A stretch of 64,000 nt of DNA from Coenobita brevimanus (GCA_032717465.1 CM064669.1:42849853-42913852), one strand, 5' to 3'. Positions 1 through 13,719 are shown, counted from the stretch's first letter. Program-made: numbers and translations. The notes: generated by a model from the sequence alone, not told the origin.

Positions 1-513
1 TTCGAGTAAATCGCCAAAAATCGCGCGCGGGCCCCCTTCCCCCTGAACTATAAACTGAGAGAATGTCGACTATTTGAGTGTTGGCCTGGAAATAGACACC
101 CTCCCCTAGAGCCGCACCAAATATTGACGCAATTCATGCTAAAACATAAGTTTTGGTGAATATTTTTGTCCAGAACTGCCTAATCGGCATCCCTTCAGAC
201 TGCCACTGCATGTGCATCACAGTGCATCATCAGTTCCTCTGCAGACTAAAACCGTTTTAACTCATACTGAATCATGGTGCACGAAAGGGTATGGACCTCT
301 CTCTCTCTCTCCTTTCTACCCTGTCCTCCTTAGTTTCCTTTCCATTCTGCAGTGCGTTTGTCTCTCAACTCCTCATTTTCCTTTTTTTTTTGGGGGGGAA
401 GGACAGTTTCCTTTTAATCTCTTTTTCGAAGGTAGTATTTATATAACCTTCAGTCTCTTCCTACCCTCTACTTAATTTGAATCTATCCTGAAGCTGCTTC
501 TGTTTCGGGAGTA
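1..513. other. Unassigned AT/pyrimidine-rich stretch
   Basis: No gene recognised. The right half becomes pyrimidine-rich, with a short CT run near 300 and a T/G homopolymer junction near 385-399. The open frames are short and show no domain. Confidence 0.4.
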
Positions 514-800
514 GTGTTTTGTGTTTCCTTCCCTCTCTTCTTGTCCACAACCCTTTTCTCTTCTCCCCGCACCTTGTTATTCTATTTATCCCCCTTGTTC
601 CTGTACACCATTTTTCACTCCTCCCCCTCGCCTTGTACTTCACCTCTTCCTCTCTTGCCCCTCTTCTCCCCACTTTCCATTAATCTCTACTTCCTTCTTT
701 GAATGGTGTTCCTACTGTCTCTTTTGAACGTTCGTTCTTTTTCCACTCCGAGCGGCTTGTCATTCACATCTTTCCTCTTTCAGTTTGCTATTTGCACAAT
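514..800 (+). repeat. Pyrimidine-rich dispersed repeat, copy A
   Basis: By eye this aligns over most of its length with 18530-18815 and 57117-57400. Shared landmarks in the same order are a CTTCCTTCCCTCTCTTC start, a TTGTTCCTGTACACCATTT block, a CCTCTTCTCCCCA block, a GTGTTCCTACTGTCTCTT block and a TTGTCATTC block. All three copies lie in the same orientation. It behaves like a dispersed repeat, not a gene. The open frames through it are low-complexity Ser/Pro/Phe. Confidence 0.6.
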
Positions 801-979
801 TTGCCATGACTCAACCTGTACCTCAGTTTTTCCTTCAAATCATAGCTTCCTTTCAGAGAAGGTGGCAAGAGGAGAAGGAGAGAGGAGGGTAGGAGTGGAG
901 GGATGGGATGAAAAGGAATGGGGGTGGGAAGATGAGGTTAGAGTTGGGTTGGTGAAGGAGAAATAGTTGAAGTATGAAT

Positions 980-1291
<312 letters not shown>

Positions 1292-1380
1292 CCGTATACT
1301 TTGGAAGGGACAAGAGAGAAGTAAAATAGCATAATTTTGAAAATCTTAATAAACTGCCGAAAGAAAAACTATCGATTTTT

Positions 1381-1530
1381 TTTTTTTAAATCTCCAAGCA
1401 ATTTTCTTTCGCTTGGGAAATCTTTGACCAGGACAGCCAAGCACAGCTTTCATTAACCTCTTCCTTTATAGAGATTTCTTCCAAGCTTAACAAAATCGTC
1501 CTGTAACGGCATGAACACAATGAAAATGAT
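1381..1530. repeat. Degenerate copy of the palindromic-end dispersed repeat
   Basis: The segment near 1482-1510 (CCAAGCTTAACAAAATCGTCC) matches the right-end core of the family seen at 14.7, 34.9 and 40.9 kb. A weaker left half sits near 1391. The copy is heavily diverged. Confidence 0.4.
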
Positions 1531-1609
1531 TTCCTCGAACTGAAAGGACCATGTTCTACCAATGAAGGTTAGTGACATCACCGTGAACTAAATAACACAC
1601 AGGTCAGTC

Positions 1610-1612
<3 letters not shown>

Positions 1613-1648
<36 letters not shown>

Positions 1649-1649
1649 C

Positions 1650-1691
<42 letters not shown>
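1613..1691. repeat. (GT)n followed by (GA)n microsatellite
   Basis: GT run to about 1648, a short ACAG link, then GA to 1691, followed by a G homopolymer. Confidence 0.97.
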
Positions 1692-1694
<3 letters not shown>

Positions 1695-1708
1695 GGGGGG
1701 GGGGCTGA

Positions 1709-1878
1709 TCTTTCTGTCACTAACAAAAGGTGTCAGTGTTTCACGTGGGTGTATATACTGCATGTCTGTCACGTTAACACTGCCAGCGTCACATTACAGA
1801 ACCTGCCGATAAAACTGTATTACGTGCACGTCTTCCTGTTGCCTCCCTCTTTCATCATGACATGTCCTTTGATCTTAT
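1709..1878 (+). repeat. Direct duplication, copy A
   Basis: Nearly identical to 6540-6707, with only a few substitutions by eye, and in the same orientation. Both copies follow a GT/GA compound microsatellite. No coding function is recognised. The mariner element at 4106-5414 lies between the copies. Confidence 0.85.
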
Positions 1879-2017
1879 CCTGCCCCGGCTCCCTCTCCAC
1901 TTCCTCTCTTTCTCCTTCCTTTATTTCTTGACATTTACATTCTTCACTTTTCCTTACTTCTCTGCTAGCTTTTATTCGATTATATGACTTTCCTTACTTC
2001 TCTGCCAGCTTTAACTT

Positions 2018-2020
<3 letters not shown>

Positions 2021-2082
<62 letters not shown>
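2021..2082. repeat. (CT)n microsatellite
   Basis: About 31 CT units inside a pyrimidine-rich tract. Confidence 0.97.
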
Positions 2083-2086
<4 letters not shown>

Positions 2087-2322
2087 CATCATCATCCAAT
2101 CTCCCCTCCTACTCGTTTCATCCTCTTTCATTCACCCGTTTTCGTTCACATGTCTCTTCTCTCCATATCCACTTCTCATCAGTCCTCCCCACAAAGTTTT
2201 TAAAAGCTACCTCTAACTCTTCCTCCCATTTACGATACTGTATCGGCATTCCATTTCCTTGTTCTCCCTTTCTTCCTTTATTCATTCACCTTAGCCCATT
2301 CCCTCTCTCCCTCTCTACCTCT

Positions 2323-2323
<1 letters not shown>

Positions 2324-2379
<56 letters not shown>
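2324..2379. repeat. (CA)n microsatellite
   Basis: About 28 CA units. Confidence 0.97.
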
Positions 2380-2380
<1 letters not shown>

Positions 2381-2498
2381 CCTCATTTAACGCTGGAGTC
2401 CATATGAGACATATGAAGCAAAATACTTTCACTGTAACTTTTTTCATTCCTCACTTGCAAAATTTCCGTCCTTTCGCAGTCCAATCCCAGCAATTATT

Positions 2499-2640
2499 TC
2501 ATCATCATCATTATCATTAAAACCGCCATCATTTCCGTCACCGTAAACTGTCAACATTTATAATCGTAATAATCTTCACCACCACCATAATCATGATCAC
2601 CACCATCACCACTGTCAGCATTCTATTTCCTACTAATACT
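2499..2640. repeat. Imperfect ATC/ACC trinucleotide-rich stretch
   Basis: Clusters of CAT, CAC and ATC triplets. Low complexity; no gene. Confidence 0.6.
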
Positions 2641-2794
2641 CGTATATATGAAATTGGTAGGATTAAGAAAGGAGAGAATATGGAAAACACTGGGTAAGAG
2701 GACGATCGTTTGAGTAGGTCTACCTAATAAATATGGATCGCCATTGCTTCCACTCACCCTCCACACCCTCGAAACTCTCGATCTAATATGCCGT

Positions 2795-2822
2795 CAAAAA
2801 AAAAAAAAAAAAAAAAAAAAAG
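2795..2822 (+). repeat. Poly(A) tract
   Basis: An A run of about 26. It could be the tail of an old retroposed sequence ending at CCGTC, but the body upstream is not recognised. Confidence 0.9.
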
Positions 2823-2927
2823 GATTGCAGAACCTTTCACCCTTGAACAAAGAACAGTCCTTCGTACTGTATTGATTCTACCACAAGACAATTTTACTCA
2901 CCTTAGAAGTCTTACTGAACTAAAAAG

Positions 2928-2928
<1 letters not shown>

Positions 2929-2962
<34 letters not shown>
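2929..2962. repeat. (CA)n microsatellite
   Basis: About 16 CA units. Confidence 0.95.
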
Positions 2963-3039
2963 ATTATACCCACTGAATTATCACCCGCGCTGGTGCAAAA
3001 GAAGAAAAAAATCTAATTAAACAAGGTAAACAAGATACC

Positions 3040-3330
3040 CTATAGCTGAAGGCAATGACCGTCTGTCTATTTACCTATAAAACTATCACGTTAATAAATC
3101 CTCAAAGTCGAGACAGCTCCAGTATAATGTTCCAACTTACGTCAGACGACTGTATACAAAGACTGGGAGTGTTACTACTGTTATCATTAAGCGTTTCATG
3201 CCAGAGCAACTCCTTTGTCTCTTCACGACGCCGACATACGATTTTATTCAGCTGCGAGTCACATAATTTGTTAAATGGTCCAATGTGGATGTCTAGTGAA
3301 GCACAAAGTCAACTTTGTCCTCGATCTGAA
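3040..3330. repeat. Fragments of the palindromic-end dispersed repeat
   Basis: ACGATTTTATTCAGCTGCGAG near 3239 matches the left-end core. CCAACTTACGTCAGACGACTG near 3131 matches a related block at 43.0 kb. No gene is seen. Confidence 0.45.
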
Positions 3331-3449
3331 TCAGAGGGTTTGAGGTCCCGGTAATGCAGTTTTTAACTATTCACTAAAGAGACAACGTGGTACTACTGAC
3401 TATTTACGAGTATTTACCTTAAACCTATTATTAGGTGAGACTATGGGTC

Positions 3450-3560
3450 GGGATGATGATGATAGAGATGACAGTGATAGTAATGGTGGTGAGGACGATA
3501 TCGATAATGATGTTAATGTTCATAGTGATGACGATAACGATGATGACAACAACACTGTTA
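3450..3560. repeat. Imperfect GAT/GAC triplet repeat
   Basis: A run of GATGAT, GACGAT and GATAAT triplets. The remaining 3561-4105 holds no recognised gene. Confidence 0.7.
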
Positions 3561-4105
3561 ACACACGACACGAAGAAGACTGTAATACATAAATATTTCC
3601 TGCGCAAGTTGGTAATTCTTACCCACCCCAAACGTGAATTTCCCGAATACATGGTACGCGTTTACTGCAAAATTTTTACGTAACCTGGGTGGTTGAAAGG
3701 GCGTGTTAATGATTAAAGGGCAGCGTGGGAGCAGAGGGTCCGGCCCGAGCACAACAGGGGAGGGCATTTGAAAGCGCTTTTCATCCCACACACTTTTTCA
3801 TTAATATGCTTTGTGGAAAGGGAAGGGCACGCTGGCCACCACCTCTTTCCCATGCATAGATATTCTCGCTAATGACTGCATAATGTTGACTCTCTCTCTC
3901 ATCAATTGTTCACATTTTCAATTATCAGCTACTGTTTTCCGTGACCAAGATAATCAACCATTGCAACCTGACATTTAATCACACTAACGATAAATCGGAG
4001 AACCGATATCGTGTTTATAGCATAATGGGAATGAAATATGAAAACAGGCTGACACCAAAATTCAAAGCTGGCACAGACGATATCTGAGAGAGGAACGGTA
4101 AGATA

Positions 4106-4140
4106 CAGGGTGACCCCCCCAAAAACTCCCACATTTCGAA
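4106..4140 (+). repeat. Left terminal inverted repeat of mariner element
   Basis: Pairs with 5381-5414 in reverse complement: shared GGTGACC, an A-rich stretch, CTCCCA, and ATTTC near the inner edge. Confidence 0.85.
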
Positions 4141-4226
4141 AGGCTGTAGCACTGGCAGTAGTGTGGGGGGAGAAGCGAGGCTAGGGTCTGTTGGTAGCCC
4201 AACCCCAACCGTCCTCAGTCACCAAC

Positions 4227-5301
4227 ATGGTGTGGTCGGGAGCACACCGTGCGTTAGCTGTCGAAGCGTTCTTCACAAACAACCATTCCGTGATTGCCGT
4301 GCAGAGGGCCTTTCGAAGACGTTTCAGTATTCCATGGAACAAAAACGTTCCAGATTGGAAAACCATCTTGCAGTGGGTTAAGAATTTCAGGGCCACAGGC
4401 TCAGCTTTAAAAAGAAAATCACCTGGTTGACCTAGGAGCGCTCATACGCCTGAGAATATTGCAGCATTGAGGCAATCTGTCGTGCAGTCTCTGAGACATT
4501 CTGCGTGGAAGCATGCTTTAACTGTAGGGATAGCCCAGAAAACTGCAAGGAGAATCTTACACAAAGACCTTCACTTCCATCCATACAAAATGATGATGAT
4601 TGTGCAAGAACTCAATGCGAGAGACTGGATAAGCCACAGGGAGTTGTGTGAGAACATTCTGCAACGTGTTCCGGAAGATGCTGTTCTCTTGTGCAGTGAC
4701 GAAGCTCATTTTCATTTGAGTAGCTCTGTAAACAAAATTTTCGCTATTGGCCCTCGCATGCTACACGAAAAACTGTTGCACTCCGATCGAGTGACTGTGT
4801 GGGGCGCTGCTGCCGATGTTGGCATCATGGGTCCTTATTTCTTTGAAGAGGGTAGCGTAACTGTTCCCGTAACTTCTGACCGTAACACTGATATGCTCGA
4901 AAACTTTCTAAGGCCACAACTCGAACACCTTGAACTTGAAGAACTCGATGTGTGGTTTCAGCAAGATGGAGCTTCGGCACACACAGCTCGAAGATCATTG
5001 CAAGTGCTGAGTGAAATGTTTCTGGATCGGGTGATCTCGTTGCGAGGCGATGTTGGGTGGCCGACCCGTTTCCCTGACCTCGCCCCTTGTGATTTTGTTT
5101 CTGTGGGGCTACCTTAAACCACGAGTGTATATTCATCGACCCCAAACTCTTGAAGCCCTTAAGGTTGCTATTCAGCAGGAGATAGCCGCTGTTCCACCCG
5201 ACATGACCCGTCGAGCCATGGCAGCCTTCAGAAAACGCCTCCAAGCGTGTATAGACAATGACGGCCACCATTTGGAGGATGTCATCTTTAAAACAAGATG
5301 A
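4227..5301 (+). pseudogene. Mariner-family transposase, broken by one stop and one frameshift
   Basis: A DDE/D transposase that would cut and paste its own element. ATG at 4227 is chosen because it opens a typical N-terminal DNA-binding region (residues 1-67, DUF4817-like helix-turn-helix, with VEAFFTNNHSVIAVQRAFRR). An in-frame TGA at 4428-4430 follows LKRKSPG, where relatives usually have Arg in a GRPR motif. A CGA-to-TGA change would explain it. The same frame then runs on. The catalytic acidic residues are visible: Asp in LLCSDEAH (about 158), Asp in WFQQDGASAH (about 247) and Asp in RFPDLAPCDF (about 284). An apparent extra G at 5097 breaks the frame just after CDF. The C-terminal part (WGYLKPRVY and onward) continues in the next frame to the stop at 5301. 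Apart from these two lesions the protein looks full length, about 357 residues. The family call is firm; the subfamily is not determined. Confidence 0.88.
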
Positions 5302-5380
5302 ATAAAAACTGTTTTGAATGAAGTTTCATGTAAGCAAAATAATATTTTGATTATCTTTAACCATTTTTTTTTCATTTACC

Positions 5381-5414
5381 TTTGAAATATGGGAGGTTTT
5401 TCTGGGTCACCTTG
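5381..5414 (-). repeat. Right terminal inverted repeat of mariner element
   Basis: Reverse complement of the left repeat at 4106-4140, with scattered mismatches. Confidence 0.85.
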
Positions 5415-6417
<1,003 letters not shown>

Positions 6418-6539
6418 CCCTCCGTTGTGCAGTGGAATGACTCAGGCTGATAGTGATGACCCTAAAACTGCTATTCATATTTCTAACAGCGGCAAAAGTT
6501 AACAATCTGTGTATTTATAAATAACCTTCAAAGCAGAAT

Positions 6540-6707
6540 ATTTCTGTCACTGACAAAAGGTGTCAGTGTTTCCCGTGGGTGTGTATACTGCATGTCTGTC
6601 TCGTTAACACTGCCAGCGTCACATTACAGAACCTGCCGATAAAACTGTATTACGTGCACCTCTTCCTGTTGCCTCCCTCTTTCATCATGACATGTCCTTT
6701 GATCTCA
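6540..6707 (+). repeat. Direct duplication, copy B
   Basis: Near-identical partner of 1709-1878. It diverges abruptly after ATGTCCTTTGATCT. Confidence 0.85.
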
Positions 6708-6719
6708 GCCAATTTACTT

Positions 6720-6828
6720 ACTTGCCCGGGGCTCTCTTCACTCACTCTCTTTCACGTTCTCCTAACTTCTGCTCTTTCTCATACTCTCCTTTTTTAAATC
6801 ACCATTTCTAATTCTCGTGTTTATACCC

Positions 6829-6894
<66 letters not shown>

Positions 6895-7250
6895 GTCGTC
6901 ACTTCCTTTCTCTCCCTCCCCTTTGCATCTCTTCTTCCAACTCACTCCTGTCTTCTCTGCATCTCCACCCTCCGCTTACACAATCTACCCTCTCCTCTAT
7001 CTCCTCTCCCTCCATTCTCTTCCCACCCACCCACCCCCATATCCTGACACACACCAAGGGTATCCTCATTATAAACTTGTGTTCTCAGTTTTCCTCATCC
7101 CCTTCCCACACTTTCACCCTCTGTTTTATTTTCGCCTCTCGGTGTTCTCTCAGCCTCTCGGATTTTCTCCTCAACTTTTACGCTCGGGTTTTCTTGTCCC
7201 TATCGGTGTTTCCTTTTCCTGCCGCCTCCAAGGTTCTGTTACATTATTAT
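6720..7250. repeat. Pyrimidine-rich tract with (CT)n core
   Basis: A C+T-rich strand with an uninterrupted CT run at about 6831-6892. The Ser/Leu/Pro open frames reflect composition only. Confidence 0.8.
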
Positions 7251-7740
7251 GAACTCCATCAGCCCGATGACGTCTTTTCTCAGTTTATTTAAGTAACGAC
7301 AGTCTATATTATTGTAATTGAGACTGAAGGCGATAATGAAGGCTGTATCTGTTTTCTTCAGCCAAATAACGTCTTGTTCATTTTGTTCCAGCTTATGTCT
7401 TGTTATTTCTCCCAGTCTAAGAGTAAACAGGTAAATAAAGGATTAATTCTGTACATGCCTTCAGATCAAGGACCTTTTATTTATACTTCTTAATTTATTA
7501 ATTTATTTTTGTTCTTAGTAGATCAGACAATTTCAATCATCATAGGAGACCTTCTTGTGGAGGTGGGCTGGTTACGAATCGCCGAATATTATTAAAATTA
7601 TCGACAGAAAGTACGAATCAAATTAAAAACATCAAGTCCGTGGGATGATGGGATTGAAACCTTCTTCGATATTTTTTAATGCCAAGGATTGTAATTAACT
7701 ACTCTATTTTAATAAACCGTCCCAGCGCTGATAGGGTATA
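7251..7740. other. Unassigned AT-rich stretch
   Basis: No gene recognised. A GCGATAATGAAGGCTGTATC block near 7330 resembles the interior of the palindromic-end repeat family. Confidence 0.35.
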
Positions 7741-7930
7741 AAATCAATAATCTATCCATCCATCATCCAATCCTTTTACGCCCCATCAGAAGCGTAGGAG
7801 CCCGAGACTAGGCTACTCAGTCCCGACATTTAAGGCGAGAATGACCAACCACACTAGCCCCTGACTGGCATAATGTGAGCAATAAACTCCAACCTTCCCT
7901 CTGACATATACCCCTACAGGCTCAATCCAG
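7741..7930 (-). repeat. SINE-like dispersed repeat (minus orientation)
   Basis: In reverse complement it carries AGTAGCCTAGTCTCGGGCTC followed by CTACGCTTCTGATGGGGCGT. The same ordered blocks are at 15082-15130 and 35612-35660 on the plus strand. It abuts the 3' end of the LINE at 7934. The tRNA-like head is not clear in this copy. Confidence 0.55.
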
Positions 7931-8025
7931 CATTTTTTTATTTTTTTGTGAGGAAGAACCAAAGGCCACGAGCCCGCAAAATTGTTCCTTCCAAGAGAAA
8001 AACAAAATACAGGAAAGAGCCAAAT

Positions 8026-9556
8026 TCAAGATCCGATCACTTCGAGATGCCTGGACACACTACGTCTGAGAGACTGGAGATCATAGGAAGCAGGAAATAC
8101 AGACATTGGGAGACAGTTCCAAAGTTGACCTGTTGCATAAATGAAGGACTGGGAGTAACGGTTAACTCTTGCATTAGAGAGTTGGACTGAAAAGGGATGA
8201 GAGTTTACTGCTAGACGGGTGCTACACGCCCATCGTAAAGGTGGAGGAAAGCATGCAGACAGTTTAGAGGAGCAGTGACCATTGATGCAGCGATAGAAAA
8301 GAGATAAAGATGCAACAGTGCGGCGAAGAGAAAGAGGTTGAAGGGAGTCAGTAAGAGGAGGAGAGTTATGAGACGAAAAGCCTTTGAGAAGAGCTGTACG
8401 TGGGGAGCCTCCCCACACATGAGAGTTGTACTCCAAACAGGAGTGGATAAAACCCCTGTATAGAAACAACAATTGTGCAGGGGTAAAGAAGGAATGGAGT
8501 CGGCTTGGCACACCCAATCTGTTGGAAGGAGATTTTACAAGAGATGTAAAATGATCTTTCCAAGATAAGTCCCGAGTACATGAAACCCCAAGCATGTTCA
8601 AGGATGATCCAGGATTCAGCTGGATATTATTAAACATTAGTGGGTATACCTGTGGAAGATTTTGTCGGGTTGATAGGTGTAAGAACTGAGTCGTTGATGC
8701 ATTAAAAACAATAAGATTATCTTTACCCCTGTCAGAGATACGAGCCAAGTCAGACATCATTAGGTGTGGCATAGCCTCATCCCTTGTTTGCTGAAGTAAC
8801 TGCTGTGATGGATGTTGCAGTAACCGAATGGAAAGGTGAAGGGTGGAGTCATCGTCGTGAGCGGATAGGTTTAGATGTACAGCTTAGAAGATCATTGATG
8901 AATAAAAGGAAGAGAGTTGGTGATAGAACAGAGTCCTGAGGAACACCACTGTTAATATATCTAGGAGAAGAACGATGGCCGTCTACAACAGCAGCTATAG
9001 AACGACCAGAAAAGAAGCTATTAATGAAGGCACAGATAGAAGGATAGAAACCATAAGAGGGCAGTTTGGAAAATAAAGATTTATGCCACACTCGATCGAA
9101 AGCCTTTGAGATGTCAAGTGCAATAGCAAAGCTTTCGCCAAAGCCCCGAAAGGAGGATGACTAGGAGTCTGAAAAGTAGGTGAGAAGATCGCCAGTGGAG
9201 CGTCCCTGACGAAACCCATACTGACGATTAGAAAGAAGGTTGTGATAGGAAAGATGCTTTAAAATTTTTCTGTTAAGAATTGACTCGAAAACTTTTGAAA
9301 TACAGGATGTTAAAGCAATTGGTTGGGAGTGGTCACCCTTCTTTGGGGCTGGCTGAATGAGAGCAAACTTGCAGCAAGAAGGAAAGGCACAAGTTGATAG
9401 ACAAAGGCGAAACAGTTTGCCTGGGCAGGGTGTAAGCACAGAAGCACAATTCTTGAGAACAACAGGAGGGACTCCATCAGGCCCATATGCCTTATTAATT
9501 TTGAGGTCAGTGATGGCAGAAAATACATCAGCTGAAGAAATTTTACTGTCAGCCAT
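8026..9556 (-). pseudogene. LINE reverse transcriptase and C-terminal region, frameshifted
   Basis: Would copy element RNA into DNA at the target site. Fragments in several frames show reverse transcriptase landmarks in order: KINKAYGPDGVPPVVLKN (fingers), ISKVFESILNRKILKHL, NRQYGFRQGRSTGDLL, and GVPQDSVLSPTLFLLFINDL (motif B region). The catalytic YADD box is destroyed by an apparent 2-bp deletion near 8848-8861, compared with copy 2. A 15-bp in-frame deletion near 9318 removes a five-residue CNYRP segment that copy 2 keeps in its NYRPIALTS motif. The last 248 codons (8772 back to 8026) are open and contain the conserved C-terminal LRRTVASLSLFYRCINGHC region. It is dead as it stands. Confidence 0.83.
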
Positions 9557-9741
9557 GAGGAAGTCAGAGGGGAAAGTGATGGAGGAACAGCACCGGAATC
9601 GTCTAAGGTGGAATTAGAGGAGAAAGTCTGAGTGAAGAGATCTGCTTTATCAGTAGAAGAAACAGCTACAGAACCATCAGAGTAGAAAAGAGGAGGGAAG
9701 GATGATGAGGTAAAGTTGTTAAAAAGTTTTTTGGCAAGGTG

Positions 9742-10023
9742 CTAGGAGTGGGAAGAATTCGAGTTGGAGAGTTGAGAGCATTTAGCATGGATGAAATTAT
9801 TTTTAGCAGAGCGAAGAACAGACTTAGCACGATTCCGGGCAGAAACATATAAAAGATGTGATTCAGGGGTGGGTTGGCTCCGGTACCTTTTATAGGACCT
9901 CTCCTTGTTGATGACAGCATTAGAACAAGCGTGATTAAACCATGGCTTTCTTGCATTAGTCAAAGGATATGAGAAAGGAATGTATGCTTCCACGCACGAG
10001 AGAATAACCTCCGTAATGCGCAA
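9742..10023 (-). pseudogene. LINE linker between endonuclease and reverse transcriptase
   Basis: An open stretch with KPWFNHACSNAVINKERSYK and an Arg/Lys/Ser-rich region, typical of the segment between endonuclease and reverse transcriptase in Jockey-like LINEs. It lies in order between the two domains of copy 1. Confidence 0.65.
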
Positions 10024-10086
10024 GGCACACTCAGATGGCTCCAGGCCATGGAAGCAATAATCATTCCAGGGAAAATCAAAGTAGTA

Positions 10087-10545
10087 CTACCTGAGGGCCT
10101 CCCAATCCACACCTCCAAAGTGCCACAGATGACGTTCCTTTGGAGGGTCCACAGGCCGTACCAGGGCGATAGGACAGGTTAAGGTGATAAGGTTGTGATC
10201 GGAGCAGCCCAACGGAGAGAAAAGATTAACAGTGTAAGCAGAAGGCTTAGTTGTAAGGAAGAGGTCAAGTATGTTGGAGCTCTCTCCAAGGAGGTCAGGG
10301 ATACGGGTAGGGTGCTGTACAAGCTGCTCTAGGTCATTAAGGATAGAAAAGGTGTAGGCTTGTTCACCAGGTGGATCACTGAAAGGAAAGGAGAGCCAAA
10401 GGTGGTTATGAACATTGAAATCTCCTAGAATGGAGATTTCAGAGAAAGGAAAAATGGATAGAATGCGTTCCATCGTAGAAGTAAGACAGTCAAAGAATTT
10501 TTGATAGGCTGGAGCGTCTTCACCCACTAAACCACCAGGCGTCAT
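10087..10545 (-). pseudogene. LINE endonuclease domain, N-terminally truncated
   Basis: The C-terminal half of an exonuclease-endonuclease-phosphatase fold domain that nicks target DNA. SILGDFNVHNHLW holds the GDFN catalytic motif, and LGCSDHNLITL holds the SDH motif near the end. The upstream catalytic Asn and Glu segments are absent because the element is truncated at about 10545, where the sequence changes to unrelated AT-rich DNA with stops. Confidence 0.83.
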
Positions 10546-11985
<1,440 letters not shown>

Positions 11986-11988
11986 AGC

Positions 11989-12700
11989 AATGTTGGCATG
12001 GCCGCACCTTGTGATACACGTAATGCAGGTGACATAGCAATGCTGGCATGGCCGCACCTTGTGACACATACGTATTGCAGGTGACATAGCAATGCTGGAA
12101 TGGCCGCCCCCAGTGACACAAACATATTGAAGGTGGCATAGCAATGCTGGAATGGCCGCACTTTGTGACAAAGCTATTGCAGGTGGCATAGCAATGCTGG
12201 CATAGCCGCACCCTGAGACACACGTATTCCAGATGCCATAGCAATGCTGGTATGGCCGCACACTGTGATACACACGTATTGCAGATGGCATAGCAATGCT
12301 GGTATGGCCGCACACTGTGACACACACGTACTGCAGATGGCATAGCAATGCTGGTATGGCCGCACACTGTGACACACACGTACTGCAGATGGCATAGCAA
12401 TGCTGGTATGGCCGCACACTGTGACACACACGTATTGCAGATAGCACAGCAATGCTGGTATGGCCGCACACTGTGACACACACGTATTGCAGATGGCATA
12501 GCAATGCTGATATGGCCGCACACTGCGACACACACGTATTGCAGGTGGCATAGCAATGCTGGTATGGCCGCACACTGTGACACACACGTATTGCAGGTGG
12601 CATAGCAATGCTGGTATGGCCGCACACTGTGACACACACGTATTGCAGGTGGCATAGCAATGCTGGTATGGCCGCACACTGTGACACACAATCCAGGTGG
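11989..12700. repeat. 52-bp tandem array, about 13-14 copies
   Basis: The unit starts GGCATAGCAATGCTGGTATGG, contains CCGCACACTGTGACACACACG and ends TATTGCAGGT. Exact 52-base steps are seen at 12547, 12599 and 12651. The left units (11989-12230) are more diverged in sequence and length. On the minus strand the array is open in all three frames, giving long Cys/His-rich readings that reflect the repeat. Confidence 0.95.
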
Positions 12701-13035
12701 CATAGCTAACTTCGTTGTGTTTTTTCCTTAGCGATTTATATTGCAAATTAAAATTTTTCCCTCCCTTGTACGGTCTTTGTATTGTTCGAATAGAATATTC
12801 TTTTAATCGTATTAAAGGAGTCATAATTAACTTCGTAGTAGGTTTCCCTCAGCGAGCTACATTGCATATTTCAACTTATCCCTGATGTCCTTTATATCGA
12901 TTAGATACATGTTCTCAATGCCATATTCCAGGTGGTATATCAATCTTCGCAATGTTTTTCCTCAGCGATTTAAATAAGATTTTGCAATATATTCTTCCTT
13001 TGTATGATCTGTATATCGTTCGAATACCGACAAGG
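12701..13035. repeat. Three degenerate tandem copies of a 115-122-bp unit
   Basis: Units begin near 12709, 12831 and 12945 with CTTCGTTGTG-, CTTCGTAGTA- and CTTCGCAATG-type starts, a CCTTAGCG/CCTCAGCG block, and end near a TATCG(T)TCGAAT or TTGTTCGAAT block. Confidence 0.7.
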
Positions 13036-13400
13036 TTTGCATCAATAACGTTAAGATAGTGAGGCGCAATGTACAGAGTATATCGGGAAGGAAACAATGT
13101 ACAGAATATATCGGGAATGAAACAATGTACAGAATTTATCGGGAATGAAACAGTATACAGAAAATTATCAGGGAGGAAGAGGTGTTATTAAGCCTCCAGT
13201 GTCATCAATAACGTTAAAATAGTGAGGCGCAATGTACAGAATATATCGGGAAGAAAGAGGTGCTATCAAGCCTCCAATATCATCAATAACGTTAAGATAG
13301 TGAGGTGCAATGCACAGAATATATCGGGATGGAAGAGGAAGTACCAAGCCTCCAATATCATCAATAACATTAAGATAGTGAGGTGCAATGCGCAGTGAAA
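13036..13400. repeat. 78-bp tandem array, first cluster
   Basis: CATCAATAACGTTAAGATAG recurs at 13040, 13203, 13281 and 13359; the last two steps are exactly 78. Between 13085 and 13165 a 24-25-bp subrepeat (TACAGAATATATCGGGAA) is itself repeated. A related second cluster is at 14459-14592. Confidence 0.9.
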
Positions 13401-13719
13401 GATAAGTCGTGTCCCGGCTTTGTCTGAAGATTAAGTGTAACATGTGAAACATTATGAGGGTTCTACCACAGCTACATATTCGTTGTTGGTTGGTCTGACT
13501 TTCCTCAGGCTTCATATCTACTGATAACAGTATAAATGAATGCAGAAAATTCCGAAGCCTTAATAACCATTTGCGAGAACTGCTGCGTCCGAGAGACGAA
13601 ATGTGAACCATACTCAGTCAGGCGAAGACTGCTTGGCAGTTACATCTTACACCTTACTACAAAAAGTCAAGCAGACACAGCAAATACTTTGGTATGGACA
13701 GGACAAAACAACATTCCTC

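Larger units (their letters stand above)
4106..5414 (+). mobile_element. Mariner-type (IS630/Tc1/mariner) DNA transposon
   Basis: A roughly 1.3-kb element, a normal mariner length, bounded by imperfect inverted repeats of about 34 bp. The left end begins CAGGGTGACCCCCCCAAAAA; the reverse complement of the right end begins CAAGGTGACCCAGAAAAACC. A TA dinucleotide precedes the left end at 4104-4105, as expected for mariner insertion. The base pair after the right end is GC, so the target duplication is lost or mutated on that side. A single transposase reading frame fills the interior. With only two visible inactivating lesions it looks like a fairly recent insertion. Confidence 0.88.
7934..10545 (-). 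mobile_element. Non-LTR retrotransposon (LINE), 5'-truncated copy 1
   Basis: A minus-strand LINE. Its 3' end lies at a T-rich run (7934-7947 on the plus strand, i.e. a short A-rich tail), and the coding remnants run leftward from 10545. In order along the element: C-terminal part of an apurinic-type endonuclease, a linker, reverse transcriptase, and a C-terminal region. The first part of the endonuclease is missing, which fits the usual 5' truncation. A second copy (57560-59262) is roughly nine-tenths identical by eye over the 3' 200 bases. The clade is not settled; the protein style suggests the Jockey/CR1 group. Confidence 0.85.

Noticed and set aside
11989..12700. CRISPR-like appearance of regularly spaced repeats (also the 59-, 78- and 42-bp arrays)
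   Set aside because: There are no unique spacers between units; they are ordinary minisatellites, and the genome is eukaryotic.
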